A stretch of 10,181 bases of DNA from Nitrospinota bacterium (GCA_022561525.1 JADFRB010000028.1:1-10181), one strand, 5' to 3'. Shown: positions 1 through 7,425, numbered from the stretch's first letter. Notes: a model not told the origin generated them from the sequence alone. Translations and numbers: made by a program.

Positions 1-1150
1 CCGGACAGATCATTGTGATGCCGCGCTGGTTCCACCCCCGGGTGGACGGCGTTTGGGTGCAGGCCGCGCACGACGGCGAAACCGTCGCCGTGCGCGTTTC
101 CTGGAGCGACCCCAACAACAGATTGAACCGTGACCGGCCCGTTATTCTGGTGAAAGGATCCCCCCCATCATCCTTTTCTTTTTGCGCAAACCAGGCGGCT
201 GAATTATTCACACCCACTCCGAGCCACGGCGATTGCCTGACCATTACGTAAGCCCCCTCGTTCATATTGAGCCGGGAATTGAGGGACTCCACGGGAGCGT
301 TGGTCCACCTGGCGGCAATGTGTGGCCATTCTTTAACAACCAGCCCCCCCATCAGGAGGCCACAAAGAGCCAGGACTCCCACGAGACGAGGTGAAGGCCT
401 TTGGATGAGAGAAATGCACACCACGATGCCGCAAGCCAACGCGAATCCGATCCATCCCCCCCGCGAAAAAGTCAGAATGACGATTGTTACCCCACCGGCG
501 ATCAAGGTAAAAAAAATCCACCGTCTTCGCGTCTCGCCCCAAAGGGCATAGGCCAGGAGAATGGGAATCAGCATGTTCAGGTACATAGCTAAACTATTCG
601 GGTGGCCCAAGGTCCCCGGGAGTCGATAAATCCCCCGGAAGTGCTGAATGGAAGCGAAGGCGATCTCGAGGCCCGCCATGACGCAAATGGTGTAAAAGGC
701 GACCCGCGTCCACTCCTCCGTTTTGACCAGATTGGCCACAACCCAAAAGATCATCAGGCCCTTGAGCATCTTGCTCAACTCAAATAAGCCATAAAGGCGT
801 GACTCCGCACCCAGGAGTGAGAGAGTGGCGATGCCCAGAAATAGGAGGATGGGGATCGTTCCCTTTGGAAACCACTGAATGCCTCCCTCCGCCCGGTTGA
901 GGGATTTGGATTGGGCAAAAAAGGCGATGAGGAGGATGGCCAACAACAGATCACTGATGGAGACCTCAAAACCGCGGGTTGAACCCCTGTACCACTCATG
1001 CGACATGAAATTGATGTCAAGCATGTAGAGGGTAGAGAGAAAAAATGCGACAAAGACGCCCCGGAACACCCGCTGGGATAATGCCGCCCAGGCAGCAAGC
1101 TGGAGGCTCAGCGCCGCCCCAAAAAAAAAGCCGTAATACTTCAGGTCCAC
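1..1150 (-). CDS. O-antigen ligase/polymerase-like membrane protein (Wzy_C type), 3' end missing
   Basis: This polytopic inner-membrane protein probably polymerises or ligates the exported polysaccharide. The GTG start at 1150 is the first start after an in-frame stop and lies 17 bases after the kinase gene. Its ribosome site is weak (AAAGAAAAG). Hydrophobic segments fall at about residues 7-25, 31-44, 67-79, 99-113, 131-140, 151-168, 190-203, 211-227, 232-249 and 256-272. Family landmarks are GTLGHPN (179-185), TFSRGGWIG (227-235, the usual opening of the Wzy_C core) and SPWLGVGVNN (307-316). After GVGVNN this family normally continues with a V-HN-hydrophobic segment. Here recognisable sequence stops near residue 330, at the GATC at 158-161, although the frame stays open to base 1. 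The C-terminal quarter or so is therefore missing or replaced. A run of nine A at 1121-1129 lies inside the gene and the frame is intact there. The exosortase-associated O-ligase families are the best alternatives within this call. Confidence 0.82.
   Translation of the reverse strand, partial: MDLKYYGFFFGAALSLQLAAWAALSQRVFRGVFVAFFLSTLYMLDINFMSHEWYRGSTRGFEVSISDLLLAILLIAFFAQSKSLNRAEGGIQWFPKGTIPILLFLGIATLSLLGAESRLYGLFELSKMLKGLMIFWVVANLVKTEEWTRVAFYTICVMAGLEIAFASIQHFRGIYRLPGTLGHPNSLAMYLNMLIPILLAYALWGETRRRWIFFTLIAGGVTIVILTFSRGGWIGFALACGIVVCISLIQRPSPRLVGVLALCGLLMGGLVVKEWPHIAARWTNAPVESLNSRLNMNEGAYVMVRQSPWLGVGVNNSAAWFAQKEKDDGGDPFTRITGRSRFNLLLGSLQETRTATVSPSCAACTQTPSTRGWNQRGITMICP
3..158 (+). CDS. Partial CDS fragment, possible ethylbenzene-dehydrogenase-like heme-binding domain
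   Basis: An open plus-strand frame enters from the left edge (codons start at base 3). It encodes a segment with the core VQAAHDGETVAVRVSWSDP, which resembles the beta-strand pattern of the ethylbenzene dehydrogenase-related heme-binding domain found in gamma subunits of DMSO-reductase-type enzymes (AAH-G-x-I-A-x-x-x-x-W-x-DP). Codons are strongly GC-ended, unlike the genes to the right. The resemblance fades near 120-158. From there the frame is only the antisense of the ligase gene, running to a stop at about 251. The 3' limit given is therefore the GATC where I place the junction, not a real stop. Both the frame and the family call come from pattern memory alone. The same bases are also open on the minus strand as an extension of the ligase, but that extension does not look like its family. 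Confidence 0.35.
156..161. other. Probable junction point (BamHI/Sau3AI-type site) between unrelated sequences
   Basis: GGATCC followed by a C-run lies where minus-strand ligase-like coding ends and plus-strand, GC-rich heme-domain-like coding ends, with the two genes convergent and overlapping. I see no ligase continuation in any minus-strand frame left of it. It may be a cloning or assembly chimera, or a true rearrangement. Confidence 0.45.
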
Positions 1151-1167
1151 TCGCTTTTCTTTGTTCC

Positions 1168-3507
1168 CTAGGCTTCAATCGCTCCCGATCCATCGCGATT
1201 GCAGTATGAATAGTAGTCATACCGGTGCTTGAGAAGCAGAGGTTCCACCGCGTTGAACACAATCCCGAGAACTTGGGCGTTCCCCAGCCGCTGCCATATC
1301 TCGGTAAAACTATGTCTTCCGGCCACCCCCGCTCGGACGACGAGGAGGATTCCATCCGTGTAGGGAGCTAGGAGACACGTATCCGTCACGGGGAGGATCG
1401 GTGGGGAATCCAGAAGGATCGTGGTGAACTGGCCGCGCATTTTGGAAAAAAATCCAACCAATGCCCCCGGGGTGAACAGATCGGCCGGGTTGGTCAGAAC
1501 ATCTCCTGCCGTAAGGACAGTCAAGCGGTCGACGGGACCCGCCTGAAATGCCGAGTCCGGGTGACACGCCCCGCTAAGGACATCGGCCAATCCCGGGCGT
1601 ATTTTCAGACCAAGCAGCTTATGAATACTGGCCCTCCTTAACTCCGCATCCACCAACAGGACATTTTGGTCCTTCTCAAGGGCCATGGTGAGCGCCAAAT
1701 TCGCGACACTGACGCTTTTCCCCTCCCCAGGCAGAGCACTGGTCACCACAAAAATTTTCCCAGTTTCACCACGAGTGAGTAGCTTGACACTGGTTCGGAG
1801 ATGCCGGTATTGCTCAGCAAGAATGGAGCTGGGGTCGCCGTACATCACAATCGTAGGATCGATGGGGCGGCCATTTGGTTTGGGACTATGGCCCTCTTCT
1901 CCTTTAAAATTCTTGGAGTTCGTGGCCTTTGGCTTTTGAGGAGGAACCGACCCAAAACGAGGAATACTCGCGAGGAGAGGGAGATGGACGGATCGTGTCA
2001 GATCATCCGAAGTTCGGATTGTTTGATCCGCGATCTCTGTGAGAAACACTCCCCCAAAGCCCACGACCAAAGCCATCACTAAACCAGCCGCAACAATCAA
2101 CCAGCGATGGGGTCGGATCGGTATAACCGGCAAGCTAGCAGGATCCAAAACCTGGAATTTCTCCTCCCGTTGCAACTCTTCGAGCTTCATGGAGAGTTGG
2201 GCGTCGAGGTTCTTATTCATCAAGGCCTGAAAGCGCTCCTGCAGGACGTCATATCCCCGGGTAAGGCGGATTAATTCTTTCTCGCGCACGGTAGCTTGGG
2301 CCACCCGGGTTGCAAGTTGCTCTACCTTTTGCAGCAATTGTGCTTTTTCTCTGGTGAGGGCCCCCTGCTCCAGCTCGTACTCCTGGATCTGCCGATTTAA
2401 GATGCGAGCCATCGGATGCTGGAGGATCTCCTCTTGGCCGAGCGTGTCCTTCACTTCGCGCGAAGGTGGGTTACTCCCATCTCGCCTCTCCCCTTCCACC
2501 TTTGACCGGAGCTCCTGAATCTCTCGGACAAGGAGCATCACGGCGGGATGGTTTGTCTTGTAACGTGCTTGCAAGGCTTTGAGTTGGTCCCCTCGGGCTT
2601 CAAGCTGTGCCTGGAGAGAGGAGCCACTGCCCAGGTACTCAGCCAACTCTTTCTGGGCCAGGTCTTTTCTCCCCTTTAAATCATGGACTCTCCTTTCGAT
2701 TCCTTCCAACTGACCTAAAGCCCGGTCGAGGGCCCGTTGGTTGGCTACTATCTTATTGGGAAGCTCATCACGATACTGTCCCTTGAAGGCCAACATTTTC
2801 TGTTCCTGGGAGTCGAGTTCCTGCTCAGTTTGTGCCAGCTCTTGCTGGAGAAACTCACTGGTTCCTTCCATCCCTTTCTCCATGAAGCGCAGCGTGTCCT
2901 CAAGAAAGAAATTGGCCAGTTCGTTGGTGATCTGCATCGCCTGTCGCGGATCGCCACCTTCATAGGAAAGTTGCAGCGAGTCGGTTCCCTTGATGCGGAC
3001 ACTGATCCTTTCACGAAGCTCCGTGATCATTTCCTGAACAGCAACAGGGTCGTAAGTATTCGGAACAAGATTGAGCCGAGTAATCACCTTCTTCAGCAGG
3101 GATTCGCTCATGACGAGGATTCGAAAGATACGGAGGCGTTGTTCGAGATCAGGAGTGATCCTGACTGAACCCACGTACGCTTCAGCGATCGGTCTTTGGT
3201 CGAGCAGGATGGTGGTGGACGTCCGGTAAACATTAGGGAGGACATAGGCGAGGATCCCCGAGGCCAAGGTGACCAGAGTGACCAGAAGGATGAACAGACC
3301 CTTGCGATATCGGAGGATTCTCAGGGAGCCCCGCAAATCCAACAGGTTTAAGGGGGCTGTATCTCCGGACATAGGAGGCTCCATGGCAGACCCTGGTTTT
3401 GGGGTTTCTAAATCCGGTGACATGGTTCTCGGTGGGCGTTTGGCAAGGCCAAGGATTGGTTTGTCAGGAATCGCTTGGGCCGGTCGAAGGCCCTCGATGG
3501 AAGGCAC
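1168..3507 (-). CDS. Wzc-like polysaccharide co-polymerase fused to bacterial tyrosine kinase
   Basis: This inner-membrane protein sets polysaccharide chain length and couples polymerisation to export through tyrosine autophosphorylation. The 779 residues contain a Wzz domain from about residue 53, a first membrane helix (71-90), a long periplasmic coiled coil (about 200-440) and a GNVR-type segment ending in a proline-rich DPASLPVIPIRP (455-466). A second helix (469-491) and a BY-kinase domain follow. The kinase shows Walker A ALPGEGKS (591-598), Walker A' VLLVDAELR (616-624), Walker B TILLDSPP (696-703) and a C-terminal tyrosine cluster YDYYSY (763-768). Walker A' has Glu where DxD is usual. 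The GTG at 3507 has AAAGGA 11 bases upstream. In-frame ATGs at residues 29, 42 and 46 are possible starts, and the first ~50 residues look poorly conserved. Many exosortase loci split these functions into two genes, whereas here they are fused. The export gene lies immediately upstream. Confidence 0.93.
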   Translation of the reverse strand: MPSIEGLRPAQAIPDKPILGLAKRPPRTMSPDLETPKPGSAMEPPMSGDTAPLNLLDLRGSLRILRYRKGLFILLVTLVTLASGILAYVLPNVYRTSTTILLDQRPIAEAYVGSVRITPDLEQRLRIFRILVMSESLLKKVITRLNLVPNTYDPVAVQEMITELRERISVRIKGTDSLQLSYEGGDPRQAMQITNELANFFLEDTLRFMEKGMEGTSEFLQQELAQTEQELDSQEQKMLAFKGQYRDELPNKIVANQRALDRALGQLEGIERRVHDLKGRKDLAQKELAEYLGSGSSLQAQLEARGDQLKALQARYKTNHPAVMLLVREIQELRSKVEGERRDGSNPPSREVKDTLGQEEILQHPMARILNRQIQEYELEQGALTREKAQLLQKVEQLATRVAQATVREKELIRLTRGYDVLQERFQALMNKNLDAQLSMKLEELQREEKFQVLDPASLPVIPIRPHRWLIVAAGLVMALVVGFGGVFLTEIADQTIRTSDDLTRSVHLPLLASIPRFGSVPPQKPKATNSKNFKGEEGHSPKPNGRPIDPTIVMYGDPSSILAEQYRHLRTSVKLLTRGETGKIFVVTSALPGEGKSVSVANLALTMALEKDQNVLLVDAELRRASIHKLLGLKIRPGLADVLSGACHPDSAFQAGPVDRLTVLTAGDVLTNPADLFTPGALVGFFSKMRGQFTTILLDSPPILPVTDTCLLAPYTDGILLVVRAGVAGRHSFTEIWQRLGNAQVLGIVFNAVEPLLLKHRYDYYSYCNRDGSGAIEA

Positions 3508-3617
3508 GCACGTTTCGTTCCTTTGCCCAGTTCAGGGTGGACTCAAGGCCGAAACAAGTCACCCCCCTGGTGCGGGACGTTGGATTGTATTGGGCAAATT
3601 GTTGGGTGGGTTCCCCT

Positions 3618-4220
3618 TTAAGGAACCAGAATGGTATCGCCCGGCATGAGCCAGAGATCCTTTTCCACCTCGCCATTCTTGATAATGTCATTGACCGGGA
3701 CCGGGATCACTTCGCGGACATGATCGTGGTACCGGATAATCTTGATGCCGTTGGGCTGGGCAAAATCGGTAAACCCGCCTGCCATGCTAATGACTTGGAC
3801 AAGAGTCGTATGGCTTCGCAGTCGGTATTGTCCGGGATTGACGATGTCTCCCAACAAAAACACGCTAAAATTATTGGCCTGTACGACCACCACGCTCACA
3901 TTGGGCTCGTGCACATATTCCTGAAGTCGCGTGGTGATCTCGTCGCGGAGCCCCAGCGCCGTCAGGCCTTCAGCCTGGAGATCCGGGATCAAAGGCAGTG
4001 ACAATTTGCCATCAGGGCGAATGGTCACTTCGAGGGTGAGATCTTCCTCCCCCCAAACAGACACGAAAAGGACATCCTCGGGCCCCAATTGATAATCCCC
4101 GGGGGGCTTCTCCGCCTCCACGGGAACAACTTGTATCTCCATGTTGGAGCAGCCGGTGCTCACGCTGCAGAGTAGAACGAGCACAAGGACTCTGCTCAAA
4201 AGGGAGCGTGATAACGTCAT
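3618..4220 (-). CDS. Outer-membrane polysaccharide export lipoprotein (Wza/Poly_export family)
   Basis: This 200-residue lipoprotein probably forms or supports the outer-membrane channel for the EPS. The ATG at 4220 is preferred over an upstream TTG (4232) because GGAG lies six bases before it and the signal peptide then starts cleanly. The signal peptide is MTLSRSLL plus a leucine/valine core and ends at lipobox STGC, with the lipidated Cys at 24. Ser at +2 favours outer-membrane sorting. The Poly_export domain starts with YQLGPEDVL (43-51) and continues through the RPDGKLSLPLI strand (68-78) and EPNVSVVV (105-112). One SLBB domain follows (about 117-185), with GDIVNPGQYRL and ISMAGGFTDFA. 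The protein ends directly after LMPGDTILVP, so it lacks the long C-terminal helix of classical Wza and matches the short exporters of PEP-CTERM loci. It sits 45 bases after the activator gene and 110 before the kinase gene. Confidence 0.93.
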   Translation of the reverse strand: MTLSRSLLSRVLVLVLLCSVSTGCSNMEIQVVPVEAEKPPGDYQLGPEDVLFVSVWGEEDLTLEVTIRPDGKLSLPLIPDLQAEGLTALGLRDEITTRLQEYVHEPNVSVVVVQANNFSVFLLGDIVNPGQYRLRSHTTLVQVISMAGGFTDFAQPNGIKIIRYHDHVREVIPVPVNDIIKNGEVEKDLWLMPGDTILVP

Positions 4221-4265
4221 CTCATTCTCCAATTAGTCCCTATGGCGTCCAGGTTCAGGAGTGAG

Positions 4266-5348
4266 TCATGGTGTTGAACGTAAGCCATTTTTCCCGTCGA
4301 GTCCCTCTTGCTTTGAAGACAACAAGCCGCACTCCTGGATCTTATAGAGCAACGCTTTATAGCTGATCTGCAAAAGCTTTGCAGTCTGCACTCGGTTCCA
4401 ATGCGTGTGCTCCAAGGCGGCCTGGATGGCTGGGCGTTCGGCTTCACGTGCAGCCCGCCGTGCCACCTCCTTCAATCCGAGTAGGGCAGGTTGTACAGGC
4501 TTCGGGGCTCCGTTCTGAGGAAGAGGTGACTTGAGATCCTCCACTACCGCCTCGTTTCCAAAAACCACAATCCGCTTCACCACGTTTTCCAACTCCCGGA
4601 CATTCCCAGGCCAGGGATAGGTCTGGAACCGCTGCCAGCTCGCCCCGGAGAGAGTCGGCATGGGACGGTGGTACATGTCGGCATAGTAACGGAGGAAATA
4701 GTTTGCGAGGGGAAGAATATCTTCTGGCCGCTCCCGAAGCGCGGGCACCACCATGGTGACCACGTTGAGCCGGTAGTACAGATCCACTCGGAAAGTTCCG
4801 GCCGCCACCGCCTGTTCCAAATCCCGATTGGTGGAAGCTAGCAGGCGGGCATCGACTCTGATATCTCGAACCCCTCCGAGCCGTGAGAATTCCCCATCCT
4901 GGAGCACCTGCAGCAATTTGGCCTGTAAGGGGAAGCTCAGATCCCCCACCTCATCGAGGAAAATCGTGCCCTGGTGGGCCAACTCGAACTTCCCGAGTTT
5001 GCGTCGGTGGGCACCAGTGAACGCCCCCTTTTCATACCCGAATAGTTCAGACTCCAACAGTTCAGTTGGGAGAGCGGCGCAATTGACCTTAATGAAGTGT
5101 TTGTCCCGCCGCAGGGAGCGTGCATGGAAGGCAGCGGCAATCAGCCCCTTTCCCACGCCGCTTTCCCCCAGAATCAAAACGGTAGCATCGGTATTGGCAA
5201 CCTGGTCCAAGACGGTAAGGACCCGGCGCATCTGGCCACTGCACGTCAAGGACAAAAGAAACTCAGGATCCTCTCGGAAGGAGACCTCCTTGGTCTTTCC
5301 AGACTTTTCCGTGGCTTGTAAATCTGTGGTGGATAGAAGTTTTTCCAT
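4266..5348 (-). CDS. Sigma-54-dependent transcriptional activator without receiver domain
   Basis: This bacterial enhancer-binding protein (360 aa) uses ATP hydrolysis to open sigma-54 promoters. Its AAA+ domain covers about residues 33-260: Walker A GESGVGKG (61-68; the family usually has T and E at positions 5 and 8), the sigma-54 contact motif GAFTGA (108-113), Walker [10 protein letters not shown] (128-136), the arginine-finger region [10 protein letters not shown] (186-195) and PWPGNVREL (245-253). A Fis-type helix-turn-helix occupies about 307-341. Only about 35 residues precede the AAA+ domain, so there is no receiver, GAF or PAS input, unlike the PrsR-type regulators usual in these loci. 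I see no good ribosome site before the ATG at 5348. An in-frame open stretch lies upstream of an amber codon at 5373-5375. It heads the EPS genes, and a good sigma-54 promoter lies before the first PEP-CTERM gene, so that gene is a likely target. Confidence 0.95.
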   Translation of the reverse strand: MEKLLSTTDLQATEKSGKTKEVSFREDPEFLLSLTCSGQMRRVLTVLDQVANTDATVLILGESGVGKGLIAAAFHARSLRRDKHFIKVNCAALPTELLESELFGYEKGAFTGAHRRKLGKFELAHQGTIFLDEVGDLSFPLQAKLLQVLQDGEFSRLGGVRDIRVDARLLASTNRDLEQAVAAGTFRVDLYYRLNVVTMVVPALRERPEDILPLANYFLRYYADMYHRPMPTLSGASWQRFQTYPWPGNVRELENVVKRIVVFGNEAVVEDLKSPLPQNGAPKPVQPALLGLKEVARRAAREAERPAIQAALEHTHWNRVQTAKLLQISYKALLYKIQECGLLSSKQEGLDGKNGLRSTP

Positions 5349-5375
5349 GGAGGGTCGACAGGGATGGGTCCGCTA

Positions 5376-6159
5376 CTTATGACAAGTAGAAGGGTGATTG
5401 ACTCTGGACAACCCGATTTTGTTCTGGACGAGGCAGTTCATGATCTTGCCCATGGAGGGGTGACTCCCATCAGCCACCAAAATCCTCTCCCAGTTATCAC
5501 AAAGAGGGTCAATGCGATTGATGGTGTGGGGAAAAGCTTGTGCAATATTCCCTCCTTCATTCATGGGAGACAGGGAAAAAATGCAAATGCTTTGGTGACC
5601 TTTAAGAGCGGTTCTCACCGGTAAAAAACGTTCAGAAAACCAAAATAGGCTGGGGGGGGCACGGAACACGGCTCCGCCCTCTCACTTACATATTCCAAAG
5701 GTGCTTCCTTGGTTGAGTGCCCAACTCGGTTACCAAGGAGAGCTATCACTACCCCCACGCCTTTTTCTCAAGGGCGAAACGTGAGGATGTCCCGACTACT
5801 TCATTTCACCGTATAGCCAATCCGTCCTCGGATTCCCTCAAAGTTAGCTTGTGTACCAACCAGACAAACATCAACGCCCAGGTTTCACGATTCATCGGTC
5901 AAACAAAGAGGGTCCAATTAGGGACGCAGAGGCTTTTGGCTCACCAAATCCGTGAAGGGTTAAGCCCAACTCATCAAGGAATGGGAAAAAGAGACTCATG
6001 GGCCACAATCGCCAATCGCGATGCCAGGTTCGAATAAAATACTTTTAGAGGTGAGAAGGGGCGGGACTTTTTAGCCGCAAGGAGGGACGAAAAAGTATAA
6101 GGCCATCTAGATCAGCCAAATAACAGGAATCAATGCCCTCCTGGCAATTCCCTTCTCGA
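5376..6159. other. No convincing gene in about 0.8 kb
   Basis: Short open frames occur on both strands (for example 5373-5669 minus, 5717-6037 plus), but none has a recognisable domain, a good ribosome site or clear coding bias. The minus-strand frame is in phase with the activator gene and separated from it by one amber codon and eight further codons. A small inverted repeat (ACTTTTT/AAAAAGT) lies just inside the end, at about 6065-6098. This stretch may carry the activator's promoter, but I cannot point to one. Confidence 0.5.
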
Positions 6160-6480
6160 TTCAGCCATAAGCATAAAAAATTAATAAAATTTTTTAATTT
6201 TTAATAAAATTTTAGGAAAAATCTTTTATTAAATAAAGCAACAAAAATAAAAAATTGATCGATCCTACTGTGATTACCGGGTTTTACACGGTGTCTGTTA
6301 TTGTTCATGATGAAAAATAATTTTTGGCTAGGGAAAAAATTATAATTTTTTCGGTGAGCATATCTGATTTCTAGCTAAAATTTTACAATCTGAAAATAAG
6401 GGGAGCGATTTCATCACACCTCGATTAACTAGTCAAGAGTGAAAAAGATTTCTGAAGCACACAAAAAATAAGGTGGACCC
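6160..6480. other. AT-rich intergenic tract
   Basis: The base composition drops sharply to long A and T runs, including two copies of TTAATAAAATTTT near 6180-6220 and the palindrome listed separately. No coding potential is seen. Such tracts can bind H-NS- or IHF-like proteins, contain promoters or mark acquired DNA. Nothing here decides between these. Confidence 0.55.
6333..6352. repeat. 20-bp perfect palindrome
   Basis: Bases 6333-6342 and 6343-6352 are exact reverse complements: G, six A, TTA, then TAA, six T, C. On either strand it would form a hairpin ending in a T-run, so it may act as a terminator-like or protein-binding site. Confidence 0.75.
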
Positions 6481-6501
6481 CACTTCATGCTGAAGCGAGG
6501 G

Positions 6502-6540
6502 TAGGTAAAAATTCTCTCAAATTAGGTAAAAATTCTCTCA
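6502..6540. repeat. Tandem 18-bp direct repeat, 21-bp period
   Basis: TAGGTAAAAATTCTCTCA occurs at 6502-6519 and again, identical, at 6523-6540, separated by three bases. The 21-bp period puts both copies on the same helix face. A 10-bp palindrome TGTGTACACA (6541-6550) follows immediately. Possible uses are a two-site operator or a small duplication left by a mobile element. Confidence 0.8.
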
Positions 6541-6627
6541 TGTGTACACACTCAGATTGTATCTCTCAGACAGTGTCCGATGAGATTCACGTTCAGCGGA
6601 CTTGGTTGAGACCCGTGCATCCTCGTC

Positions 6628-6719
6628 CTGTCACGCCCGCGGACCTAACGGGCATCCATCTTTTCCGCCCTAGCAGGAACAGCAAGATGGATCCCCGCTA
6701 CAAACTGCGGGGATGACAG
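6628..6719. repeat. REP-like compound palindrome (two hairpins in a shared stem)
   Basis: Nested complementary arms are visible: outer CTGTCA (6628-6633) with TGACAG (6714-6719); a left hairpin GCCCG/CGGGC (6635-6639, 6649-6653); a central stem ATCCATCTT/AAGATGGAT (6654-6662, 6684-6692); and a right hairpin ATCCCCGC/GCGGGGAT (6691-6698, 6707-6714). The layout, with TGTCA-GC-rich hairpin-ATCCATC in opposite orientations, matches intergenic REP doublets or BIMEs spread by RAYT transposases. No RAYT gene lies in the window. Confidence 0.65.
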
Positions 6720-6923
6720 ACAGAGGTTTTTCCCCTGACAGTGACCGGTCATATTCACCAATTCACCTGGCATTGCCTGAAAGAGGAAATACAAGTTCTT
6801 ACAAATGATGAAACACGACACTTGGTTTCCTGCTCACGTTGCATGGTCGATCCCAGGGTAAAGCTCTTGGAGCGCGCGCTCGATAGTTTTAAAATTGCCA
6901 AACCGTGGAGCCCAACGGCTTTT

Positions 6924-6958
6924 CCCGCCCTCCGTAACAGGCTACTGCGGAGGACGGG
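6924..6958 (+). repeat. Stem-loop, 11-position stem with one mismatch
   Basis: CCCG and CCTCCG on the left (6924-6927, 6929-6934) pair with CGGAGG and CGGG on the right (6948-6953, 6955-6958), with a single C/A mismatch and a 13-base loop. No T-run follows, so a simple terminator is unlikely. It may belong to the structured region that begins here. Confidence 0.55.
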
Positions 6959-6969
6959 CACCCATGCCC

Positions 6970-7046
6970 ACCCCACTCTCCTCAATTCCCCTCCGAATCC
7001 GCTTTTAGATCAAAACACCCACCCAAAGCTACACTGAGAGTGGGGT
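6970..7046. repeat. 11-bp perfect inverted repeat spanning 55 bases
   Basis: ACCCCACTCTC (6970-6980) is the exact reverse complement of GAGAGTGGGGT (7036-7046). It could be a closing stem of the structured region or a pair of element ends. The 55 bases between show nothing recognisable. Confidence 0.6.
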
Positions 7047-7425
7047 TCACGCTCGTAGCCTTGCCCAGCACCTGGAGGCGGTGCCCAGTGCGCACCGTCC
7101 GCTGGCGGCTCTCTCAAGCTGGCAGGCAACGTGGGGCACCATGCGGGGGCTGTGCTGCTCAACGTGCAGGTCGGTCTGTGGGCCTGGTGTGACGAGATTC
7201 GCACGCGCTGTGCGGAAGCGGCTCAGGCCTGCGCCTGGGCAGGAGGAAAGCAAGGAAGAATATCCCGGCCCGCCGGAGCCGTGCGTCCGGAGGAGCCCCA
7301 GATCATGCACAGGGGAGCGGGTAGGGGACGAGCAAGTCCCATGAGAGGACCCGCGTCGTGAATCGTTCACGAGAGAGGCGGCCCGACAGCCTCCGGGGCG
7401 GATGGGAACCCCTCGAGGTCAGCCC
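7047..7425 (+). ncRNA. Candidate structured RNA, HEARO/omega-RNA-like (or group II intron remnant)
   Basis: This GC-rich island stands out from its AT-richer surroundings and contains a dense series of hairpins: 7079-7097 (CGGTGC arms), 7200-7214 (CGCAC arms, 5-base loop), 7221-7240 (GCTCAGGC with GCCTGGGC, 4-base loop), 7273-7290 (CCGGA/TCCGG), 7325-7340 (GGGAC/GTCCC, loop GAGCAA), 7356-7372 (TCGTGAA/TTCACGA, 3-base loop) and 7390-7418 (CCTC-GGGG with CCCC-GAGG, loop containing ATGGGAA). Loops are purine-rich on the plus strand, favouring plus transcription. The last three elements recall my memory of the 3' part of HEARO/omega-RNAs of IscB-type elements, but no IscB, IsrB or other nuclease frame lies nearby. 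A group II intron or other ribozyme fragment is the alternative. Open frames here (for example 7131-7361 plus, 7047-7370 minus) look like chance products of high GC. The family call is inference; the structure is seen. Confidence 0.42.

Noticed and set aside
2737..3168. 143-codon plus-strand open frame inside the kinase gene
   Set aside because: It is the antisense shadow of the coiled-coil coding region, and the minus-strand protein is clearly real.
5717..6037. 106-codon plus-strand open frame in the gap
   Set aside because: No recognisable domain, no clear ribosome site, and composition like the non-coding surroundings.
6575..6601. GTCCG...CGGAC pair around ATGAGATTCACGTTCAG, resembling an insertion-sequence end
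   Set aside because: The arms are only five bases. No transposase fragment or partner end was found, so it is too weak to call a mobile element.
6741..7037. 98-codon plus-strand open frame
   Set aside because: It runs through the hairpin at 6924-6958 and part of the inverted repeat, has no family features, and probably results from a lack of stops by chance.
7047..7370. Overlapping open frames on both strands in the GC-rich island
   Set aside because: High GC removes stops. The Arg/Pro/Ser/Gly-rich, low-hydrophobic translations look like antisense or RNA-gene artefacts, and the hairpins explain the stretch better.
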